Of a DNA stretch of 64,000 nt, positions 37,816 through 47,001 are shown in pieces (the stretch's first letter is position 1; each line of letters opens with the position of its first letter). The stretch is from Pyronema omphalodes. Taxonomy: Eukaryota > Ascomycota > Pezizomycetes > Pezizales > Pyronemataceae. The translations under genes and the position numbers were made by a program. The DNA lies in contig JAJJXM010000051.1 of assembly GCA_024516155.1 (NCBI GenBank), forward strand, positions 124,001 through 188,000, in the 5' to 3' direction. The notes below the pieces were generated by a model. That model made no database searches, had not been told where the DNA came from, and was given only the letters and a program-made list of their open reading frames with translations.

Positions 37816-37916
37816 TAGAGTATGGTTATGGCTTCTGCTGTGGTTCTGGTTATAATTATGCCTATCACATGTAGACGGTATCCAAACGGTAAATGATATA
37901 TGGTACAGAGGGCATA

Positions 37917-37950
37917 AGTGCAGTGCAGTGCAGTGCAGTGCAGTGCAGTG
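37917..37950. repeat. GTGCA pentanucleotide repeat
   Basis: Six to seven tandem CAGTG units. A second shorter copy (GTGCAGTGCAGTGCAGTG) lies at about 39087-39105. Confidence 0.9.
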
Positions 37951-38108
37951 AACCGGTATCTATCCACGCCTCGACGAATCGATGGAGATAGATAGATAGA
38001 TGTGCTCGATGACTCCAAGACTCCAAGACTCCAAGACTCAACGGAGATAGATACACTCTAGAGAAGAATAAAATCTTTACTTTGTATGATGGGTACATAC
38101 ATATGTTA

Positions 38109-38168
38109 CGCTTCACCGTGCTATGCTTCACCGTGCTATGCTTCACCGTCGTAATGCTTCACCGTCGT
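38109..38168. repeat. GCTTCACCGTGCTAT 15-bp minisatellite
   Basis: Four units, the last two changed to GCTTCACCGTCGTA. It is followed by short TGCTA repeats and then a C-run. Confidence 0.85.
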
Positions 38169-38201
38169 AGTGCTCTGCGTTGCTATGCTATGCTACCTAT
38201 A

Positions 38202-38214
38202 CCCCCCCCCCCCC
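38202..38214. repeat. poly-C run (13 bp)
   Basis: Thirteen C, immediately right of the 15-bp minisatellite. Confidence 0.9.
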
Positions 38215-38457
38215 AGAAATCAAAAATACCCCCCAATACCCATGATCATCCAATAAACGCAAGTCAACGTTACACGCGTAGTGCGTGGTGCGTGTTGCGT
38301 TCCATCGTCTATCATTTATCATTTATCGGCTGGATCCGACCGACCGACTATGCGTACGTATGATGATGATCTTGAACGGAAGGGAACGAAAGGGGAAGGA
38401 ATGTCACTTACACACCTACCCAGACAGATAGATAGATATGCAGCAAGTACGAGGTGC

Positions 38458-38522
38458 TGGACAAAAGTGACCGTCACCCCGCGCGGCGCTTAGCACAGAA
38501 AAGTGACGGTCACTTTTGTCCA
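38458..38522. repeat. perfect 20-bp inverted repeat, 25-bp spacer
   Basis: The left arm TGGACAAAAGTGACCGTCAC (38458-38477) and the right arm (38503-38522) are exact reverse complements around a GC-rich 25-bp spacer. This could be a tiny MITE or solo remnant of a TIR transposon, or an extruding hairpin. TACG occurs near both outer ends, but no clean target duplication is seen. Confidence 0.9.
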
Positions 38523-38670
38523 CGTACCGTAATTTACATACAGCTCGATTGTATGTACGTGGAATTGATATGGGATATGGGAAATTAGGAAATAGGAAAT
38601 GGATATTGGATATGGGGGATGATTACAGTACAGACAATTGCAATGGCAATGGCAATGGATATGGGGAATA

Positions 38671-38885
38671 GGAAATAAGAAATAAGAAATAAGAAATAAG
38701 AAATAAGAAATAAGAAATAAGAAATAAGAAATAAGAAATAAGAAATAAGAAATAAGAAATAAGAAATAAGAAATAAGAAATAAGAAATAAGAAATAAGAA
38801 ATAAGAAATAGGAAATAAGAAATAAGAAATAGGAACGGGAAATAGGAGATAGGAAATAGGAACGGGAAATAGGAGATAGGAAATG
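38671..38885. repeat. GAAATAA heptanucleotide minisatellite
   Basis: About 23 nearly perfect AAGAAAT units run to about 38831, then degenerate GGAAATAGGA units follow. Long direct repeats flank it (see findings). It is open on minus in more than one frame as hydrophobic (FLIS/YFLF) repeats, which is incidental. Confidence 0.93.
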
Positions 38886-39353
38886 ATTAAAGTACAAACA
38901 ATTGCAATGGCAATGGCAATGGCCAAGGGGGTATATGTAGTTATAGATGCATGGTGGTGATGGTATCCGTATATCATGGTTTAAAGACACGAGTATTATG
39001 GATTGCAATTGCATCGTATATATACCATATATCAGTGGACCTATCTTTCAGTAAGTGTGAGTATGAGTATGAGTGTGAGTATGAGTGTGCAGTGCAGTGC
39101 AGTGTGTAGATATAGCCAAGAAATTCCTCCAAGCCTCATCTTCGAAGTTCGGACAAGGCGAGACAGCCGAAGTGGTTGTGGCATGCCCAACCCCACCACC
39201 ACCAAATAAACCCACCACCAAAACATCCCGCATCCTGCATTCTGATTCCCAGCAAGTCGTTGTATATATGTAGAGTCCCCGCAGAATCTATCCATCCTCT
39301 AAACTCCAGCAGTACAGCAGCAACTCTGAACTCATCTCTGGTGGGAGTGAGCT

Positions 39354-39424
39354 GAGGATTTCTAGGATTTCTGGGATTTCTAGGATTTCTAGGATTTCTA
39401 GGATTTCTAGGATTTCTAGGATTC
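39354..39424. repeat. GGATTTCTA nonanucleotide repeat
   Basis: About eight 9-bp units, one with GGG in place of AGG. It reads as an Arg-Asn-Pro repeat on minus. Confidence 0.9.
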
Positions 39425-39998
39425 GTGGGACCTGACATGACATAGCGCGATGAGGAAACCCTTAGAGTCCTAGAGCCTTAAAAAAAGATGCCGACGGCCC
39501 GTTGTCGTTGTTCGACTTCGGCTTTGCCCTGACGCTACGAATTGTGGGTAACTAAGTGTGGCTAAGCTAGTTTACTAAGACATAATCACCATAGGCTGAC
39601 GACTTCCTGTTTTGGCATAGATACAATTGGGTTCTTAAACGAATGTAAATTTGTGCCCATGGTGCCCAGGGTGCCCAGGGTGCCTCCCTGCCTCCTAAAC
39701 GTGGTTAGTGTGGTTAGTGTGGTTAGTGTGGATATGGGGAAAATACTAAAATACTAAAATACTAAAGTCCTAAAGTGCTAAAGCCTTAAGTGATAAGAGA
39801 TGCGTTGCTGCGTTGCTGCGTTGCTGCGTTGCAGGAAACAGAATTCGTGATGGTAGATGGTAGATGGGGGATGGGGGGTTTTCTTGCTGCTGTTGCTTCG
39901 AGAGTGTTGAGATGTTGAGATGTTGAGGGTTTCTGGGTTTCTGGTTGTCTGGGTGTCGCATGTTATGTAATGTGAGACAGTTCGTTAACTTTGCTGAT

Positions 39999-40086
39999 CT
40001 CTCACACTTCGCTCACTTGGCTCACTTTGCTCATCTCGCCACTTCGCTCACCTCGCTCATCTCGCCACTTCGCTCATCTCGCTCAC
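39999..40086. repeat. CTTCGCTCAC-type repeat, left half
   Basis: Imperfect units CTTCGCTCAC, CTTGGCTCAC, CTCGCTCAT and CTCGCCA. The same motif resumes at 40839 on the other side of the TIR element, which therefore interrupts one repeat. Confidence 0.8.
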
Positions 40087-40088
40087 TA

Positions 40089-40836
40089 GGGGGATTTAGC
40101 AACGCAAAAATCATGGGAATAGCATTGAAAAGTCACGCATTAGCGCGTTTTCGTGCAGAAGCGTGCAGCGATGCGCGGCGGGTCCCACCATATGTGAGGA
40201 TCATCCACCATACACATGACTATCGTTATACAAAACGCTACCATAGATAATGCAAAATTTTTAATGCGTCACTACGCCTTTTGGGTTTAACTCGAACATG
40301 TTGCTTAGGAAATGGTGTGGTAGCGACGCGACACTCGAGGACACCACCGATTAAACATAACACCATCATTTAAACATAGCGGACATGTTAGATGTTGAAC
40401 TGGAAGAGGATGTTTTTTATTCTTTTCGCCTCTACGGTTACTTTCGCAGTGGATTTTGCGGGTGTTCGGGTTGGGAACGTCATTGATCTCCACCGTGAGC
40501 GGCAATGCCGAGAAGAAGCCGAGCGTCGCGTGGTACGGTACCGTCCACCACTTTCGGTTCCCATCCAAGAGCCCTTTTCTCTCGACAAATATACAGAGGA
40601 GCACTGAACTCGATAAGTACGATAAAGTAAACCGGAATCCGATCAGACATCGGGCCGGTATGGTGGTGAATTTTTTTTTTCATGCAAGACGCTCGCGCCT
40701 CGGCAATGTTTACCAGAACTTTTTTCATGTCCGTTACTTATATGCGTCTACTCACCCGCATGCTGTACAAAAGGTCACCCTAACGCACACTTAAGCAGAC
40801 GCACGAGATATCCGAAGAATTTTTGCTAAATCCCCC
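40089..40836. mobile_element. non-autonomous TIR element with TA target duplication
   Basis: Perfect 14-bp terminal inverted repeats, GGGGGATTTAGCAA at 40089-40102 and its complement at 40823-40836, bound 748 bp. TA (40087-40088 and 40837-40838) flanks both ends, the target duplication of Tc1/mariner-type elements. The same CTTCGCTCAC repeat lies on both sides, consistent with insertion into it. The interior has only short open frames (such as minus 40305-40604 and plus 40456-40794) without a DDE/DDD transposase I can recognise, so it would move only with help from another copy. Confidence 0.78.
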
Positions 40837-40838
40837 TA

Positions 40839-40872
40839 CTTCGCTCACTTCGCTCCCACTTCGTTCACGCGG
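40839..40872. repeat. CTTCGCTCAC-type repeat, right half
   Basis: CTTCGCTCACTTCGCTCCC then ACTTCGTTCACG. It matches the array left of the TIR element. Confidence 0.75.
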
Positions 40873-41264
40873 GGAATACAACTACATACGTTATCTCCCA
40901 CCATATCTAAAAAAACCGATTCTGATCGACGATTCGTGATCCAAAACAACGGGGGTTCGGGGTTCGTAATTCTTGAACCAACCAATCGGAGAAGAAGGCG
41001 TGGTATGGTGGTCATTACATATCCACAGCGCCGGATAATAGTGACCGAGTATGTATGTATGGTGCCCCTTAACTCCGCGACAGTTTCGTGTATGGAGAAA
41101 TGAAAAGGTTACATATGGATATACTGTAACCACTACTACTACTACCTATACCTAACTACGACTGAAGTATATCTTGCATTGTGAAATGATTGTCCTTTTG
41201 TCCTTCCTGTTGTGTCGCATATCGTACTCGTGAAAATACCACGAGGTTGATACACGAGGAGTGA

Positions 41265-41284
41265 CCCCCCCCCCCCCCCCCCCC
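41265..41284. repeat. poly-C run (20 bp)
   Basis: Twenty consecutive C on the plus strand, followed by GCGGTG. Confidence 0.9.
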
Positions 41285-41511
41285 GCGGTGTGCACAATGC
41301 ACTGCGGAAACTTTAGTTGCTGATAGGTGAAAAAATTGAGAATAAAAAGAAACGTTTTCAGATGCCGAGATGGAAATTATGAAGCAAATACCATTTTTGT
41401 TCCTGCTTATTTCCACATCCTCCGTTTCTTTCCGTTGGTACCAGAGCTCGCCGTCAGAGCCGGTCGCATGGCGAGTTGTGTTCCAGTTCGGTGGCGGGTA
41501 CGGTGGTAGTG

Positions 41512-41532
41512 GTGCTGCTGCTGCTGCTGCTG
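41512..41532. repeat. CTG trinucleotide repeat (about 6)
   Basis: A GCTGCTGCTG run; a longer CTG array lies about 430 bp to the right. Confidence 0.85.
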
Positions 41533-41780
41533 TGGTTGTGGTGGGTTATTGCTGAGATTGAGGGGTCGACTGACAAGTAATGGTGGGATACTGCTTGCGG
41601 GTATGGTACGTAGATACAATAGAGTACGTAATCTTGAATTTCCGAATAAATCCTGTCAGTGCAAATTTGTCGATGTGTATTCTGAGGGAAGGGTATACAA
41701 CTGGGTATCTTCTGGAGAATTTCCATGTCCTATTGTATTGTTTTGTTGCACCAATCGCTGTACTTGACAATACCGCTGAG

Positions 41781-41942
41781 CGTCTGAAACTTGGCGTGCT
41801 TCTTTTCTGCGGGGTGGCCGTGGGTCAGGCTTCTGTGCCCGAAACTTGGCTTGCTTTTGCGGGTCCCGTCTGTCATACCCGGGTCTTGGCGTGCATGCTT
41901 CTTCTGCGGGTCCCCCTCTGTGCAGCCTCTTGCGCCGTCGGC

Positions 41943-41974
<32 letters not shown>

Positions 41975-41984
41975 GCTGCTGCTG
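41781..41984. repeat. imperfect repeat units plus CTG run
   Basis: Three diverged copies of a unit like CTTGGCGTGCTTCTTCTGCG with GGTCCC lie at about 41790-41925. A CTG run (about nine units, then a shifted three) follows at 41944-41984. The minus strand reads a basic protein with a run of ten Gln over this DNA (see findings). Confidence 0.65.
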
Positions 41985-42897
41985 GCTTGCGTTTCGTGCC
42001 TGGCTTGTGCTGACTGGTCACCGGGGCTAATAATCTTGGCTAAACTTCTCCAAACCTTCCCCAAACTTGTCCAAAACTCTCTTTAAAACTTTGACCAATT
42101 AGGTTAGTCTAATCAGTTTTAGTCAATGCTGCAGCTAAAAAGCTTTCTCACTTTGGCTAACCTAATTTGTAATTCATCGCCTCTAACGCCAAATGGATCC
42201 CTCGCCGCCATCATACACCACATGGATTGCTCATTCCTCGCCTCTCTCTTATGATAGCATCCGAACAACTCTGTCGGAACGCCTTCCTCATCGTCCACCG
42301 CTCGCTCACGCTGCGCCGAGTTTTCTTCCGCCGTTTCGCGAAAAAAAAAAAAAATAAACACCAGCCCCGTCAGCTTTTCGCACTATCAATTCCCAACTTC
42401 CCTATTCTTCCGTTTAAGCTTCAACTGCCCTGTAATAACGTCCCTGCCCGTCCTGGGTGAACCATTGGTCGTCTATCCTGACATGTGTCGCCCTATCACA
42501 AAACTGCAAAAATACTTGATGTCATATGAAGCGAGTTGCCTCCTGCAAGGCCCCGCAAATCAAAAATAATAATCAACCGAGTAGCTGCTTTCCGGCTGGA
42601 TCAGGTCCAGCACCTGCCCGAAGGTCAGAAATTGATGGCCCAAATAAGGCTAAAGAGTAGGGTTTTCCAGAAGATTTTCCCTGCAGACAGCCGATGCCGA
42701 ACCTCTGTGGCCGCCTTCTAAAAACCACCCTCGAGACTACGTCGATTGGAAAAGTGGCAATGCGCATATAGTGGAGACCCTGCCCACACTTCCATCCGAT
42801 CCTATAAACCCACCACCATCGATAGCGACGGCGCTCGCGACAAAGTCTTCTGTTGTTTTTTTCAACATCCGCTCACTATCATCGTCAAATATTCAAC

Positions 42898-45055
42898 ATG
42901 ACTTTTGTCGACCGCTGGAACAAGCGTGTGGCCGAGAGCCCGGTGGGAAGATATTTCCACTTGGAATTCTCAGGCCACCGCAAGGAGCGTAAAGGATCGC
43001 GCTTCTTTACTGAAATTCGTGCAGGTCTCGCAACGTGAGTATTGTTTTTCAGCCCTGAGACAATTACAAATGTGCTAACGATATTGATTAGATTCTTTGC
43101 TATGGCGTAAGTTTAGCCAGCACTCACTCGCGTGATCCAACCATATGTCGCCCACCTACCACCCCAGCCATTTCGATTGGAAATGCAATTTTCCTCTATC
43201 AATTCTTTTTGGAATAAAAGTGCTAATATTTGTTTCTCCACACCTTCAGTTACATCATCGCTGTAAGTTACCGTCGCTCAAGTCGTATGATTATCCACTC
43301 GTGGTCAGTTATTGACTTTATCCACTAGGTTAATTCATCCATCACCTCACAATCCGGTGGTACTTGTGTGTGCGAGGGAACTCCGGAGGACCCCGTATGT
43401 GACAAAAATGAGGCATACATGTTATGTGTCGGTGTTATTCAGCGAGACTTGGTTACTGCAACTGCAGCTATTGCGGCCTTCACCAGTGTTTTGATGGGAC
43501 TTGGAGCCAATATTCCCATCGCCTGTGCACCTGGAATGGGATTGAATGCTTACTTTGCTTACCAAGTCGTTGGTTACCATGGAACTGGACCTGTCTCGTA
43601 CAACCTCGCTCTCACCGCCGTTTTCGTCGAAGGATTTATTTTCATCGGTTTGTCACTCTTGGGAATGCGTCAATGGCTCGCACGTGCTATTCCTGCTTCG
43701 ATTAAGTTGGCGACTGGTGCTGGTATCGGACTTTATCTTGCTTTGATCGGTTTGACATACAGTGCTGGTATTGGTGCTGTCACCGGTGCTGTCGCTACTC
43801 CTTTGGAGCTTGCTGGATGTACTGCCGAGTACAAGGACCCCATTACCGGACACTGTATGTCGCACAAGATGCGTAACCCTACATTGTGGCTAGGTATCTT
43901 CTGCGGAGGTATTTTTACCGCTGTTTTGATGATGTACAGGTATGTCAGCTTGGAATCTAAATTTCCATTTTTGGATACTAATACATAGAAAAGAGTTAAG
44001 GGTGCCATTATTGCCGGAATTGCATTGGTTTCCATCATCTCTTGGCCTAGAACTACTCCCGTCACTTTCTTCCCCCACACCCCTGTTGGAGATGCCAGCT
44101 TCGAGTTCTTCAAACATGTTGTTGGATTCCACAAAATTGAAAAGACCTTGAACGTCCTTGAGTGGGACATCACTGGAGCTGGAGGACAGTTTGGACTTGC
44201 TCTCGTTACTTTCCTTTATGTCGATATTCTTGACTGCACTGGTACTTTGTACTCCATGGCTAGATTTGCCGGATTCGTCGATGAGCGTACCCAGGGTATG
44301 TTACTAATTCTATCTTGGAAAGGGAAACATGATTTGATATTAACAATTATATAGACTTTGAGGGTTCTGCTATGGCCTACATGATTGACGCTTTTGGAAT
44401 CACCATTGGATCTCTTTTTGGATCTCCTCCAGTAACTGCCTACATTGAATCCGGAGCTGGTATCTCGGAGGGAGGTAAGACTGGAATTACTGCAATCGTC
44501 ACTGGTCTTTGTTTCTTTATCAGGTAAGTTTTTTTTTCCCCTTCTAATGATTAACCACAAAACTAAAAACATAACAGTATTTTCTTCGCCCCCATCTTCG
44601 CCTCCATCCCCCCCTGGGCAACCGGCTGCACCCTCATCCTCGTCGGTAGCATGATGATGAAAGCCGCCGCCGAAATCAACTGGGCATACCCCGGCGACGC
44701 CATCCCAGCCTTCGTAACCCTTCTGATAATGCCAATGACCTACTCAATCGCCTACGGACTAATCGCAGGAATCATCACCTACATCATCCTAAACTCCATC
44801 GTATGGTTCATTGAATTCATCTCCGGAGGTCGTATCGTCCCCTATGCCAAAGAGGTTAAGGAACCTTGGACTTGGAGAATTGCTGGTGGTATCCTACCAC
44901 CTTGGATCACCCGTCTTATGGCGGGCAAAAAGGACTTTTGGCGCCCTTATGAAACTGACTCGGATTATTCTAACTCCCGCCCTGGTTCCAAGGATCAGCT
45001 CCCGGAACCGGATTCTCCGGTCTCCGTGGAAGTGGATAATGAGAAGAGAGCTTAG
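42898..45055 (+). CDS. azgA: AzgA-like purine permease
   Basis: This plasma-membrane proton symporter of the AzgA branch (NCS2-related) takes up hypoxanthine, adenine and guanine. Seven exons, 42898-43034, 43092-43106, 43250-43262, 43329-43939, 43994-44295, 44355-44523 and 44578-45055, give 574 residues, close to Aspergillus AzgA (580). The N-terminus runs VAESPVGRYFHLE, then a Glu-Ile-Arg-Ala-Gly-Leu run into the first span FFAMAYIIAVNSS. The signature ACAPGMGLNAYFAY, then FGITIGSLFGSPPVTAYIES and SGAGISEGGKTG, mark substrate-site regions. About 12-14 membrane segments and a short acidic cytosolic tail follow. The two exons of 15 and 13 bp are required to keep the first span in frame. The acceptor at 43993 (AAAAG) is a slightly uncertain choice, but it alone restores RVKGAIIAGIALVS. 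Confidence 0.94.
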
Positions 45056-45782
45056 TGGTCGGACTTGGTCGGACTTGAAGACTGCATGTAATGGTTGGAT
45101 TTAATGGAGGGAATATGGAAGATAATAAAAGGGTATTTAATTTTTTTTATATATATATATGGCGGAAATATGAAAGATGGAGGATAAAGGATGGAGGGTG
45201 TATGAGTTGTATGATCAATTTCTTTTTTTTTGGCGGGTGGGCGGGGGTGGGCGGGGGGTGAGGGGAGGGGAGGGGGTGAGGGGTCAGGGGGTTTGGGGGT
45301 GAGGGGAGGGGTCGTCAACTGCGATAGTCTGCTGTGCAGGTTCGGATGCTGTTTATTTTTTTTTCACCTTGTTTTTTTTGTTTGTTATCTGTTGTTATTG
45401 GTGAATGATGTTTTATGTGCGTATGCAAAAGATGGATGATGGGGATAATGGGGGAGGGGGGGGAGGGAGGGGATATGTGGGAGAGAGAGAGGATATGTGA
45501 AATGTATTTACTTACTAAATGGGCTGGATTTTGAGGGATTTTGAGGATGAAGTAATTTTAAATCAAAAGGAAAATAAAAATAAAGAAAACGCTTGGTCGT
45601 TGTGGTAACTTTATGCTTTATGTATTGATTATTGATTATTGCGTATTGATTATTGATTATTGAGGGTTGTGGGTTGTGGTTTGAAAAGATGTGGATGTTT
45701 TGGAGGGTTTGAATATTTCGTGGAAGCTGCTAGCTATGAATTATTTACTACTTGGTAGCTTTGAGAGCGATGATAGATTGTC

Positions 45783-45855
45783 TACAGGCACAGGCATAGG
45801 CATAGGCATAGGTAATACCAATACCAATACCAATACCAATACCAATACCAATACC
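45783..45855. repeat. AGGCAT and CCAATA hexamer repeats
   Basis: Four GGCATA units are followed by about eight ACCAAT units. A C-rich, then A-rich tract follows to about 45950. Confidence 0.88.
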
Positions 45856-46020
45856 ATCATCAACACCTTTATCCCCCCATCCCCGCCCCCCCCCTCCCCC
45901 CCCTCCCCGCCCCCCAAAAAAACAAAACAAAAAACAAAAATAAAAAATATATACATCCCATACTAACAATCAATATCTTAGTCTCGTGTCGTGTCGTGAT
46001 AGTTTACAGAAATTCACTTG

Positions 46021-46225
46021 TTACGGATACTGAGATACTGACTGAGATACTGACTGAGATACTGACTGAGATACTGACTGAGATACTGACTGAGATATTG
46101 AGATACTGAGATACTGAGATACTGAGATACTGAGATACTGAGATACTGAGATACTGAGATACTGAGATACTGAGATACTGAGATACTGAGATACTAACTG
46201 AGATACTGAGATACTGAGTCATAGC
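46021..46225. repeat. GATACTGA 8-bp minisatellite
   Basis: The left part alternates longer units (GATACTGACTGA), and the right part is pure GATACTGA. It reads as Ser-Gln-Tyr-Leu-Ser-Ile repeats on minus; no real coding is implied. Confidence 0.93.
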
Positions 46226-46346
46226 CTTGAAATACGTATCAGTATCAGTATCAGTATGTGTGTATGTCCCTTTTTTTTGCTTTTTTTTGTTGTATCTAAG
46301 GAAACGGAATGTGGCGTAATGTGGCGCCTATGTATGTATGTATGGA

Positions 46347-46556
46347 AAAGAAGTAGAGATGTAGAGAAGTAGAGAAGTAGAGAAGTAGAGAAGTAGAGAA
46401 GTAGAGAAGTAGAGAAGTAGAGAAGTAGAGAAGTAGAGAAGTAGAGAAGTAGAGAAGTAGAGAAGTAGAGAAGTAGAGAAGTAGAGAAGTAGAGAAGTAG
46501 AGAAGTAGAGAAGTAGAGAAGTAGAGAAGTAGAGAAGCAGAGAAGCAGAAAATCAG
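46347..46556. repeat. AGAAGTAG 8-bp minisatellite
   Basis: About 24 near-perfect units, ending with two AGAAGCAG variants. It is separated from the previous 8-bp array by only about 120 bp. Confidence 0.94.
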
Positions 46557-47001
46557 AAAAAAAGGTATATTTTGTATTCCTATACACAATAATGATGTAG
46601 CTAACAATATCTCTGTCCCGTAGTCCCTAACAATATCCCTATCCCTAACAATATCTCTGTCCCTAACAACATCATTATCCCTATCATTATCCCTATCCCT
46701 ATCCATATAGCTATGTAGCTAAGTAGCTAACAATATCATTATTTTTGCAGCGTACTTTTCTTTCTCTCATGATATTTTTTTTTTTTTTTTTTTTGGATTC
46801 TCGAATTCCTATTTATTTTTTGATTCTCGAATTCCTATTCCTATTGTAATTCCAATTCCAATTCAAATTCTTTGTTTCTTCATACAGCATAACAGTGTTT
46901 CTTCACTATTTCTTCCATTTCTTCCATTTCTCCCATCCTTTCCGCCTCATCCCCCTATTCGCCCCACCCCCTATTCACACACACCACCTCATCACACCCC
47001 A

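Larger units (their letters stand above)
31985..42897. other. gene-poor, repeat-rich region of about 10.9 kb
   Basis: No convincing protein gene is seen between uS12 and the AzgA gene. It contains tandem repeats, five C-runs, a TIR element, a 20-bp inverted repeat and two CTG runs, listed separately. The frames at 32557-32802 and 41656-42021 are the only ones with mildly protein-like composition. Confidence 0.6.
45056..47001. other. convergent intergenic region rich in minisatellites
   Basis: These are the 3' flanks of AzgA (left) and TFG2 (right). The plus strand is G-rich at 45230-45310 and 45450-45475. Tandem arrays at 45783-45855, 46021-46225 and 46347-46556 and a 20-bp T-run at about 46775-46794 are listed or noted separately. 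No gene is seen. Confidence 0.6.

Noticed and set aside
38490..39014. 174-codon hydrophobic minus-strand frame resembling a membrane protein
   Set aside because: It is a read-through of the GAAATAA heptamer array; the Phe-Leu-Ile-Ser pattern is a repeat artefact.
46219..46706. Minus-strand frames of 120-136 codons with Leu/Ser/Tyr repeats
   Set aside because: These are translations of the AGAAGTAG minisatellite, which lacks stops in several frames.
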